This document shows positions 1 through 5,478 of a stretch of DNA of 7,318 nucleotides, one piece after another (position 1 is the stretch's first letter; every line of letters starts with the position of its first letter). The DNA comes from an uncultured Lentisphaeria bacterium (GTDB taxonomy: Bacteria; Verrucomicrobiota; Lentisphaeria; Victivallales; UBA1829), in contig CAJMAW010000139.1 of assembly GCA_905211485.1 (NCBI GenBank), positions 1 to 7,318 of the forward strand, given 5' to 3'. The notes under the pieces are model-generated. The model ran no database searches. It was given only the letters and a program-made list of their open reading frames with translations, and was not told where the DNA came from. A program made the translations under genes and the position numbers.

Positions 1-252
1 CTCGCGGACGGTTTACTTTTAGCTTGCGGGAACAGAAAGGCAGACCAGATGTCTCCAGGCGGCCATATGGATGGGAAAAGCACGCTTTTTCCGGGGATGC
101 AAGGGGCGGGGCTCCGCCCTCCCGGGGGCCCCTCCTGAGGGGCACTTGCCGGGCCGGGACTTTACTGACAAAATAGCCGTTCCCTGCGGCATTTTTCCCT
201 GATTTTTTGCGACGGACCCTTTCCCGTGAGATGGAGAAATTGCATCTGCCAA

Positions 253-276
253 GGAGCGCTCCGTCACTTTTTTTTT
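253..276 (+). other. GC palindrome followed by a T9 run
   Basis: GGAGCGCTCC (253-262) is a perfect 10-base palindrome, followed after GTCAC by nine T residues (268-276). GACGGA at 211-216 can also pair with TCCGTC at 260-265, which would give a larger stem ending just before the T-run. The shape resembles a plus-strand terminator or the 3' end of a small RNA. However, no promoter or gene was found upstream within the window, and the palindrome alone has no proper loop. It could equally be chance in a compositionally extreme region. Confidence 0.2.
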
Positions 277-468
277 CTGGAAATTTCCGCGGTTTGAGCA
301 GGCGTTTGAAGAGGGGTATTTCTTGCCCGGGAGGCGCTAGCGGCTGCGTTCTTTCCTCGTTTCCCGGAATCAGTCAAGACCGTTCCTCTCCCCCCGGATT
401 TTTTACGGGGTGCGGAGAATGCAGAGAGAGCGCGGGGGGGAGAAAAAGAGTCCTCTGCAGAAGCGGGC

Positions 469-505
469 AAAAAAAATCCCCGGACAACAATGAGAAGAAT
501 GTTGT
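469..505 (-). terminator. Possible terminator of the HD gene
   Basis: Read on the minus strand, an inverted repeat ACAACA...TGTTGT (484-489 with 500-505, 10-base loop) lies about 55 bases after the HD-gene stop. Seven bases later comes a run of eight T (469-476). The stem is AT-rich and the T-run is somewhat distant, so this is a weak candidate for a Rho-independent terminator. Confidence 0.3.
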
Positions 506-510
506 GGAAT

Positions 511-532
511 GGAGACGGGCCGGAGACGGGTC
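511..532. repeat. 11-bp tandem repeat
   Basis: GGAGACGGGCC (511-521) is followed directly by GGAGACGGGTC (522-532), which differs at one base. It lies in the non-coding stretch just after the HD-gene stop. It is probably a small slippage duplication with no evident role. Confidence 0.6.
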
Positions 533-559
533 GGCGGGGGGATGGCGGAAGGCTTTCAG

Positions 560-1273
560 TTACTGGATATTGCGTTCCTGCCCGTCTTTCTCTTCTTCAT
601 CATTCAGGAGGAAGGCTTCCCGGTTCAGTTCTCTGAAAAAACTGCGCATGAAGAGGAGTCGCTCCGTTGCGATGCGTCTGCCCGTCTCGGTCAGCATTTT
701 TTTGTGAAGATGGCGCAGTTTCACCAGGTATTCCCTGTAGGCGGAGTCTCCCCTGCTGTATTCCGCCGATGCAAGGGCTTCTTCCCCCGAGTTGTGCAAC
801 ACTGCACCGATCCGCCCGGCGAAATGGAACGCCCGGGCAATGCCCAGTGCGCCTGTGGAATCGAGTTTGTCGGCATCATAAACGATTTTTGCCTCTGCCG
901 TGGCGGGGACTTCTTTCCCGCGATAGCGATGAGTCCGGACGCAGGAGGAGACCAGATCCATGAATGTCCGGTCGCTGCAGCCGCATTCGGCAAGGAGCCG
1001 GGCGCTTTTTTCCGCGCCCAGGGCGGCATGGCAGAGTTTTCCCCCGGACGCCAGTTCCTCCGGGCGCGCAATGTCGTGCAGCAGCGCCGCCGTTTCCACG
1101 GCAAAGGAATCCGGAACAGGTTCCGATTCCAGCAGAAGCCGCGCATTGCCGAGCACTCTGAGCGTATGTTCAAAATCATGACAGCCGGGGGCTTCTGAGA
1201 GGATTTCCCGGGTTCTCGCATAGAGAAGTTTCCAGAGTCTTTTCTGTTCCTGTTCGTTCATGGGGCACTGCAT
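560..1273 (-). CDS. HD-superfamily phosphohydrolase, YedJ-like
   Basis: A 237-residue soluble protein with a complete HD-domain metal and phosphate site. His32 and His36 lie in CHDFEHTLRV, His66-Asp67 in ALLHDIA, His82 in CHAALGAEKSA, His115 in VRTHRYRG, and Asp133 in VYDADKLDSTGALGIARAF. The 'DAD-LD--GA-GIAR-F' block is typical of the YedJ branch of predicted HD hydrolases, which are metal-dependent phosphohydrolases of unsettled substrate. No signal peptide or membrane segment is visible, so it is probably cytoplasmic. ATG at 1273 is chosen because AAGGA lies about 10 bases upstream. ATG at 1261 is an alternative start four codons in. The frame stays open far upstream (to 1726), but that part is Arg/Pro-rich, lacks family similarity and covers the likely promoter. 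The C-terminal tail is acidic and lysine-rich. The gene is monocistronic here and diverges from the lipoprotein operon. Family assignment is firm; substrate is unknown. Confidence 0.88.
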   Translation of the reverse strand: MQCPMNEQEQKRLWKLLYARTREILSEAPGCHDFEHTLRVLGNARLLLESEPVPDSFAVETAALLHDIARPEELASGGKLCHAALGAEKSARLLAECGCSDRTFMDLVSSCVRTHRYRGKEVPATAEAKIVYDADKLDSTGALGIARAFHFAGRIGAVLHNSGEEALASAEYSRGDSAYREYLVKLRHLHKKMLTETGRRIATERLLFMRSFFRELNREAFLLNDEEEKDGQERNIQ

Positions 1274-1377
1274 AAATCTGTTTTCCTTGATGGGGGGGAT
1301 GTGGACGGGGCAGAGGGGCGGCGGCCGTCTTTCCTTCCTGTTTTTCTTGTCTGCTCCAGCCTGGCGGAAGGGGAAAA

Positions 1378-1405
1378 GGGAAAAACGCAAAATGCTTTGC
1401 TTCCC
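1378..1405 (-). promoter_or_regulatory. Leader stem-loop upstream of the HD gene
   Basis: GCAAA (1387-1391) pairs with TTTGC (1396-1400) around a 4-base loop. An outer GGGAA (1378-1382) pairs with TTCCC (1401-1405), leaving a 4-base bulge. On the minus strand the inner hairpin is followed by GTTTTT, so it has the shape of an attenuator or weak terminator between the predicted start of transcription (~1423) and the HD start codon. No ligand or leader peptide could be recognised. Confidence 0.3.
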
Positions 1406-1429
1406 CTCCGTCATTTCTGAGCAGAGGGA

Positions 1430-1458
1430 AATATGAAGCCGGATGAAGTCTCTTGCAA
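1430..1458 (-). promoter_or_regulatory. Predicted sigma70-type promoter for the HD gene
   Basis: On the minus strand, TTGCAA (1453-1458) is followed by a 17-base spacer and CATATT (1430-1435). The -35 matches four of six consensus positions and the spacing is ideal; the -10 also matches four of six. It would give a leader of about 150 bases. It resembles the stronger promoter at 5450-5478, which also uses TTGCAA. Confidence 0.4.
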
Positions 1459-1488
1459 GTCGGGAAGCGCTTTCCTTCCGGGATTTTT

Positions 1489-1516
1489 TTGACTTTTCGG
1501 GAACGGGATGTAAACT
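1489..1516 (+). promoter_or_regulatory. Predicted sigma70-type promoter for the lipoprotein operon
   Basis: TTGACT (1489-1494) is followed by a 16-base spacer and TAAACT (1511-1516), with a TG immediately before the -10 as in extended -10 promoters. It lies back to back with the minus-strand candidate at 1430-1458, forming a divergent control region. Transcription would begin near 1523, leaving a leader of about 140 bases before the start codon chosen at 1665. Confidence 0.5.
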
Positions 1517-1526
1517 AAGAGGAAAA

Positions 1527-1559
1527 CTCCGCGGTGGGGGAAAAAAAGATCCCGCGGGG
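1527..1559 (+). promoter_or_regulatory. Stem-loop at the 5' end of the lipoprotein leader
   Basis: CTCCGCGG (1527-1534) can pair with CCGCGGGG (1552-1559), an 8-bp stem with one T-G pair. The 17-base purine-rich loop contains GGGGG and seven A. It would begin a few bases after the predicted transcription start. A 5' stem of this kind can stabilise mRNA or serve as a protein-binding element; the sequence alone does not tell which. Confidence 0.3.
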
Positions 1560-1664
1560 GCGGCCGTCAGATGACCCGGCAGGATCTCTGACAGAAAAAA
1601 CTGGCGGGGAATGGAGCCGCTTCTTCCCCGACGGGAAATCTCTTTTGGAAAGGGCTTTTCAGCC

Positions 1665-2867
1665 ATGCCGGGATACAGATTTGATTCGGCTCTTCTGCGG
1701 GGAGGAGCAATCATGCTTCTCTGCATTCTGATTCCTTCCTGCAGTTCATCCTCTTCTTCTCCGCTGGGAGAAGGTTCCGGGACTTCCGGGCTTTCTTCGG
1801 ATTCTCCCGGAGAGTTCCTGATGCGTGAGGCGGAGAAAGCCGCCTCCGCCCGGAATTATCTCCGGGCCCGGGAATATGCGGAAGAGGCGCTCCGCTTTGC
1901 CTCGGAGGAAGCGGACTCTGCGCAGACGGCCGGACAAAACGGCAAAAAGGAAAGGACGCTCCTTCTCTGGAAGAAGTGTCTGGGCGAATACTGCTGTCTT
2001 CTTGCCAATGAGACCATGCTTTCCGGCGGTGGAGGGGCGCAGCCGCTTCCCGAAGACTGCAGGACGGCGATTGCCCTCTGTGAAAGGGCGGCCTCCCTTT
2101 CTCCCGCGCTTTCCGCGCGGGCGGGGAGAATGGCTGAGGAATACCGGAAACGTCTTGCGGCGGCGGAATACAGGGAGAAAATGAATTCTCTTTCGGAAGC
2201 CGCCAAGGAAGCGGGGAGGGAAAAGGAAATTTCCCGTCTGCTTGCGGAAGGAAATACCCTGAGAAACGCCGGAAGATTTTCCGAAGCGCGCGACCGTTAC
2301 GAAGAAATTCTGAAAATCAACCCCTTCCATGCCGCTGCCTCCGAGGCCCTGGGGAAACTGTACCGCAGTTCCTTCCGCGCCGCCGAAATGCGCACGGACG
2401 TCACCCGCGCGGAAAGAGCCGCCGAAGCCGCATGGAAACACGTTTCCCCGCTTCCTCCTCCCGCTCCCGGGAAAAACGCTCCGCCGGACGAGGGAAGCAC
2501 CTTCCAGGCGAATGTTCAGGACGAAAACCGGGATCCGGGAGGCCATCCGGAGGATTCCGCCGCGCGGATTCTCGATTCCGTCTTCATCCCCCGGATCGCA
2601 TGGACGGGGCTGCCGCTTGCCGAAGCACTGGTGTTTCTGGAAAAGGAGCCTGTCAGACAGGGGAGGGGGAGCGTGAAATTCCGTTATGATGGATTCGATC
2701 CGTCTGACGGGGCATTTCCGCTGCTGGATTTTGAAACGGATGAGATTTCTGTCGGAGAAGCGCTGGATTCGGTCTGTGCCGCGGTCGGACTTGTTGCAAT
2801 TCCCTCGAACGAGGGGCCTGAAGTGCGCCTGATCCTTTCTCCGGTCCCGGGACACGATAAGGAGTAA
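1665..2867 (+). CDS. Predicted lipoprotein with TPR-like helices and STN-like domain
   Basis: From ATG 1665 the product has 400 residues. Residues 1-26 look like a lipoprotein signal: two Arg, a hydrophobic stretch MLLCILIP, then Ser-Cys26 followed by a Ser-rich linker. Residues ~50-235 are helical and Ala/Glu/Arg-rich, with a clear TPR-like unit at ~191-234 (LLAEGNTLRNAGRFSEARDR, then KINPFHAAASEALGKL). A Pro-rich linker (~262-300) leads to a C-terminal segment (~301-391) with ILDSVFIPRIAW, LAEALVFLEKE and ISVGEALDSVCAAVGLV. This resembles the STN/N0-like domain that precedes secretin barrels in Lentisphaerota and Verrucomicrobiota proteins. No secretin barrel follows; the gene ends in TAA and the next gene starts 25 bases later. 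An envelope assembly or secretion accessory role is inferred. The start is uncertain: the best Shine-Dalgarno (GGAGG, 1701-1705) serves ATG 1713, but that leaves only ten residues before the Cys. ATG 1611 is also in frame. Confidence 0.75.
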   Translation: MPGYRFDSALLRGGAIMLLCILIPSCSSSSSSPLGEGSGTSGLSSDSPGEFLMREAEKAASARNYLRAREYAEEALRFASEEADSAQTAGQNGKKERTLLLWKKCLGEYCCLLANETMLSGGGGAQPLPEDCRTAIALCERAASLSPALSARAGRMAEEYRKRLAAAEYREKMNSLSEAAKEAGREKEISRLLAEGNTLRNAGRFSEARDRYEEILKINPFHAAASEALGKLYRSSFRAAEMRTDVTRAERAAEAAWKHVSPLPPPAPGKNAPPDEGSTFQANVQDENRDPGGHPEDSAARILDSVFIPRIAWTGLPLAEALVFLEKEPVRQGRGSVKFRYDGFDPSDGAFPLLDFETDEISVGEALDSVCAAVGLVAIPSNEGPEVRLILSPVPGHDKE

Positions 2868-2892
2868 AGGAGCCCTCGAATCAGAGTGTTAT

Positions 2893-3603
2893 ATGGAGAA
2901 GAACATTTCATTATTGCTGGAAAAGGCGCGGATGATCCGTGAAGAGGCGGAAAAAATCGTTTTGGCGAGTCGCGTATTTGAATCCTGGGAATCGGTCGGA
3001 GGGGAGGTCCGGCCCGTGGGGTCTTTCGCAATGGGGCTTCTGATGAAACACCGGGATCTTGATTTCCATATCTATACATCGGAACTCCAATGTGCCGACG
3101 GTCTTGCGGCGCTGGAACGGATGGCCCGAGGAGGAGGGATCCTGCTGAAGAAAATGGAATTTCAGGATTTGTCGCGGACGGAGGAGTGCTGTCTGGAATG
3201 GCATATCCGTGTCTGCGGGGAGAAGGAAAAGTCCGCCGCAGCAGGAGAGCGAGAGTCCGGAAAGAAAACCGCGGCGCTTCCCTCCGGTCTTTCCGCACTG
3301 CCTGATGAGCCGGCACAGAGAAATCCGATGACGGAGGAATGGCAGATCGATATGATCCAGATTCTTCGTGGATCGCGTTACGACGGTTATTTCGAGCGCG
3401 TCGCCGAACGCATCCGCGCCGTTCTGACTCCGGAAACGCGTCTGGCCATTCTCTCCCTCAAGGACCGGGCCCCCGCCGAAGCCCGGGTCCCGGGAATCGC
3501 CTTTTACCGCGCGGTGATCGGAGACGGTGTCCGGACCTGGCCCGAATTTGAACACTGGCTCCGGCGCCATCCCCTTTCCGGCATTCTGGAGTGGATGCCG
3601 TGA
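2893..3603 (+). CDS. Nucleotidyltransferase-fold protein
   Basis: A 236-residue soluble protein with the signature of the DNA-polymerase-beta-like nucleotidyltransferase fold. Gly43-Ser44 lie in PVGSFAMGLL, Asp55 and Asp57 in HRDLDFHIYT, and a plausible third metal-binding carboxylate is Asp153 in WQIDMIQI. Such enzymes transfer a nucleoside monophosphate to a small molecule, protein or RNA; the acceptor cannot be read from the sequence. Residues ~109-147 form a charged, Ala/Ser/Pro-rich stretch that looks like a linker inserted between the second and third acidic residues. The C-terminal half is helical and ends in HWLRRHPLSGILEWMP. The start is ATG 2893; no in-frame alternative exists in the 25-base gap after the lipoprotein gene. 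The only good Shine-Dalgarno (AAAGGAG, 2866-2872) is 20 bases away, so initiation is probably weak or coupled to the upstream gene. Its stop overlaps the next gene. Fold assignment is fairly sure; function is unknown. Confidence 0.8.
   Translation: MEKNISLLLEKARMIREEAEKIVLASRVFESWESVGGEVRPVGSFAMGLLMKHRDLDFHIYTSELQCADGLAALERMARGGGILLKKMEFQDLSRTEECCLEWHIRVCGEKEKSAAAGERESGKKTAALPSGLSALPDEPAQRNPMTEEWQIDMIQILRGSRYDGYFERVAERIRAVLTPETRLAILSLKDRAPAEARVPGIAFYRAVIGDGVRTWPEFEHWLRRHPLSGILEWMP
3588..3603 (+). promoter_or_regulatory. RBS and GTGA start-stop overlap deciding the kinase start
   Basis: GGAG (3588-3591) lies eight bases before GTG 3600, and that GTG overlaps the TGA stop of the nucleotidyltransferase gene (3601-3603) as GTGA. 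An in-frame GTG at 3591 is also possible, but it would lie on top of the GGAG. The 3600 start gives a product beginning MKRILVIGCCGAGKST, the usual short lead-in of this family. The arrangement implies translational coupling of the two genes. Confidence 0.7.
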
Positions 3604-4136
3604 AACGGATTCTTGTCATCGGCTGCTGCGGGGCCGGCAAGAGCACCTTTGCCCGCCGACTCGGAGAGAAACTGGGGCTGCCGGTTTTTCATCTGGACCG
3701 TCTTTTCTGGCGGCCCGGATGGAAGGAAGCCTCCAGAGAGGAATTCGATGCGGAACTCGGGCGGATCCTGAAAAAAGACGCCTGGATCCTGGACGGCAAT
3801 TACAAAAGGACTCTCCCGGAACGCCTGAAATACGCGGACGGGGTTGTTTTTCTCCGTTATCCGCGTTTCCTCTGTCTGTGGCGTGTTTTGAAACGCTGTC
3901 TGGAATACCGTTGTTCCGGACGGAAGATGCGTCCGGACATCGCCCCGGGGTGCCCGGAGCGTCTGACTCCGGATTTTCTGCGTTTCATCTGGAATTACAA
4001 CAGGGAGATGCTTCCGCGGGTTCTTTCCGATCTTGAAAACGCGTCCGGCGAAATTTCCGTCCTCCATTTCCGTTCTCCGCGTGAGGCGGAGCGTTATCTT
4101 CTGAGTGAGCAGAAGGATTCCAGCATGGCCAGGTAA
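3600..4136 (+). CDS. P-loop kinase, FlaR/topology-modulation (adenylate-kinase-like) type
   Basis: A 178-residue small P-loop NTPase. The Walker A loop is GCCGAGKST at residues 8-16, directly after the first beta strand (ILVI). It is followed by the family pattern LDRLFWRPGW (32-41), WILDGNYKRTLPERL (62-76) and VVFLRYPRFLCLWRVLKR (82-99). This combination is typical of adenylate-kinase-like proteins usually annotated 'FlaR' or 'topology modulation protein'. Those names are historical: the likely activity is phosphoryl transfer from ATP to a small, unidentified substrate. Length fits the family. The protein is cytoplasmic with no membrane segment. It is the last gene of the three-gene plus-strand unit and is coupled to the nucleotidyltransferase gene by a GTGA overlap, suggesting a shared task. 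Its last 14 codons overlap the 3' end of the minus-strand amidohydrolase gene, so no separate terminator fits between them. Confidence 0.85.
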   Translation: MKRILVIGCCGAGKSTFARRLGEKLGLPVFHLDRLFWRPGWKEASREEFDAELGRILKKDAWILDGNYKRTLPERLKYADGVVFLRYPRFLCLWRVLKRCLEYRCSGRKMRPDIAPGCPERLTPDFLRFIWNYNREMLPRVLSDLENASGEISVLHFRSPREAERYLLSEQKDSSMAR

Positions 4137-5389
4137 TCCGGGATGGACATCCTGTCTTTTTTCCCTTCGGCGATTTTCCATCCCTTTTCCGCCTTGCCGT
4201 ACAGCAGCTCGACCGCCATGGAAGCCATGATTTTTGCATTCCTCACATAAGCCGTTTCCGGATCCGTGATCCGGAAATGGACGGAATGACAGGCCCCTCC
4301 GCTGCCCCGGGCCCCCGCGTGAAGTGCCGGGACGATCATGCTGACGTCTCCCATGTCTGTAGATCCGGTGTTGAAGGAAATTTCCGACGGGATTTCCGCT
4401 CCCGGATCCAGGTTGGAGGCGGTTTCCCGGAAAAGTTCAAAAAGCTGCCGGTCCGTATGATTCGGCATGGATCCTGGAATGGTCCTGATCTCCGCGCTGC
4501 CGCCGAGCGCGGCGGCGGAGCAGAGGAAGGCACGGTCGAACTTCTCTTCGAGTTTCTTCAGATTTTCAATGGTATTGGAGCGGACAAGATATTCCGCACG
4601 GATGGTATCCGGTATGATGTTCGGAGCATCCCCGCCGGAGGTGATGATGCCGTGGATGCGCTCGCATCCGTTGAGCGTTTCGCGAAGAAGTCCGACGGCG
4701 GTCTGCGCGAGCGTCAGAGCACTCATGGCATTGACGCTGTTCTGAGGTCCGGCGGCGTGGGTGCTTTTCCCGTGAAGTGTGATCTGCTTGACCAGGAATC
4801 CGTTTCCGTCCCAGACATTGTAGCCGGCTCCGACATGAAGCATGTACGAAAGATCCACATCGTCAAACGCTCCGCAGCGGATGAGTTCCTGTTTTCCGTT
4901 TGCGAAGCGGATTTTTCCCTCGTCGATGAGCCTGCAGCGGTAGCCGATTTCGATGCATTCCTCCGCCGGGGCGCCGATGAAGGCGACTTTGCCGGAGAGT
5001 TCTTCTGCCGCGCCCGCATCCACAAGCCCCATGGCCGTCCCGAGCATCGCCGTGATATGGGTGTTGTGTCCGCAGGCATGGACAGCTCCCGTCTGGGGAT
5101 CCGCCTCCGGATGAGTCGGCAGAATCAGGGAGTCCATTTCCCCCAGCACGGCAAGGACGGGACCTTCCCTGCCGGAATCCAGATCCGCACGGAGACCGGT
5201 CAGAGCCAGTTTTTCCTGCACGTCCATTCCCAGCGACCGGAGCGTTTCCACGGCAAGTCGGCTTGTTTTTTCTTCCCTGTATCCGGGTTCCGGATTCTTC
5301 CAGATCTGTTCTCCGATGGCGATGAGCTGATCTTTCCTGGCGTCGATGGCTGCCAGAACATCCTGTTTGACTTTTTCCTTGGAACGCAT
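4094..5389 (-). CDS. M20-family metallo-amidohydrolase, AbgB-like
   Basis: A 431-residue zinc-dependent amidohydrolase of the M20 peptidase family, acting on N-acyl or aminobenzoyl-type amino acids or small peptides. Expected site residues are present: Asp86 in GEMDSL, His104/Cys106/His108 in HACGHNTH, the base-ligand pair Glu143-Glu144 in GAPAEEC, His185 in YMLHVGAGY, and His368 in GGACHSVHF. The lid/dimerisation block GKSTHAAGPQNSVNA (207-221) and GSTDMGDVS (342-350) resemble AbgB-type hydrolases more than the classic M20D type; the exact substrate is open. There is no signal peptide, so it is cytoplasmic. ATG 5389 is chosen as the start of family similarity; an AAAGGAG sits 14 bases upstream, a rather long spacing. 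A strong promoter lies at 5450-5478. The gene is divergent from the second amidohydrolase and converges with the kinase gene, overlapping it by 43 bases. The C-terminal extension after ~395 (KGWKIAEGKK...) is the overlapping part and looks natural for the subfamily. Confidence 0.92.
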   Translation of the reverse strand: MRSKEKVKQDVLAAIDARKDQLIAIGEQIWKNPEPGYREEKTSRLAVETLRSLGMDVQEKLALTGLRADLDSGREGPVLAVLGEMDSLILPTHPEADPQTGAVHACGHNTHITAMLGTAMGLVDAGAAEELSGKVAFIGAPAEECIEIGYRCRLIDEGKIRFANGKQELIRCGAFDDVDLSYMLHVGAGYNVWDGNGFLVKQITLHGKSTHAAGPQNSVNAMSALTLAQTAVGLLRETLNGCERIHGIITSGGDAPNIIPDTIRAEYLVRSNTIENLKKLEEKFDRAFLCSAAALGGSAEIRTIPGSMPNHTDRQLFELFRETASNLDPGAEIPSEISFNTGSTDMGDVSMIVPALHAGARGSGGACHSVHFRITDPETAYVRNAKIMASMAVELLYGKAEKGWKIAEGKKDRMSIPDYLAMLESFCSLRR

Positions 5390-5444
5390 GATGTGAAATA
5401 ATGCTCCTTTTTTTCCGTCTTCGAGTGTTTTTTGTTTTTGCGTT

Positions 5445-5458
5445 GATTAAGTATAATC
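5445..5458. promoter_or_regulatory. Short palindrome over the promoter core (possible operator)
   Basis: GATTA (5445-5449) and TAATC (5454-5458) form an inverted repeat around AGTA. It covers the minus-strand -10 (TATACT, 5450-5455) and also a perfect plus-strand TATAAT (5452-5457), for which no good plus-strand -35 was found. It could be an operator or simply the AT-rich promoter core. The palindrome itself is seen directly; the role is inference. Confidence 0.3.
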
Positions 5459-5478
5459 TTCCTTGCTTCTCTTTGCAA
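5450..5478 (-). promoter_or_regulatory. Strong sigma70-type promoter for the AbgB-like gene
   Basis: On the minus strand, TTGCAA (5473-5478), a 17-base spacer and TATACT (5450-5455) form a near-consensus promoter. It sits in the most AT-rich stretch of the window. Transcription would begin near 5443 and give a leader of about 54 bases containing the AAAGGAG sequence before ATG 5389. Confidence 0.65.

Larger units (their letters stand above)
1..559. other. Left non-coding region with GC-rich hairpins
   Basis: No credible gene is seen here. The reading frames that stay open have low-complexity Arg/Ser/Gly/Pro-rich translations without a recognisable motif. The stretch contains a 6-bp stem with a 4-base loop (104-109 with 114-119), a second C-rich/G-rich hairpin just after it (about 131-144), an A/T-arm hairpin (76-80 with 85-89), the palindrome plus T-run at 253-276, and an A8 run at 469-476. 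It lies downstream of the minus-strand HD gene and may also flank a gene beyond the left edge. Nothing more can be assigned. Confidence 0.6.

Noticed and set aside
207..707. Plus-strand open frame at the left end
   Set aside because: Ser/Arg/Gly-rich product without motifs; it overlaps the HD gene antisense and has no supporting ribosome binding site or promoter.
1274..1726. Minus-strand in-frame extension of the HD protein by 151 residues
   Set aside because: The extension is Arg/Pro/Ser-rich, has no HD-family similarity, runs through the predicted promoter and leader, and the family normally starts near residue 1 of the shorter form.
1534..1731. Possible GTG-started 65-codon leader peptide before the lipoprotein gene
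   Set aside because: It overlaps the lipoprotein signal sequence in another frame, starts inside the leader stem-loop, has a poor ribosome binding site, and shows no codon run suggesting attenuation.
1746..2855. Long minus-strand open frame (369 codons) opposite the lipoprotein gene
   Set aside because: Antisense shadow of a GC-rich gene. The translation is Arg/Gly/Phe-rich with no motif, while the plus frame has a coherent signal, helical region and STN-like domain.
3504..4181. Minus-strand open frame opposite the kinase gene
   Set aside because: The plus frame has a Walker A loop and family motifs; the minus translation is low-complexity.
4277..5401. Long plus-strand open frame (374 codons) opposite the AbgB-like gene
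   Set aside because: The minus frame has all M20 motifs; the plus frame is its antisense shadow with no recognisable domain.
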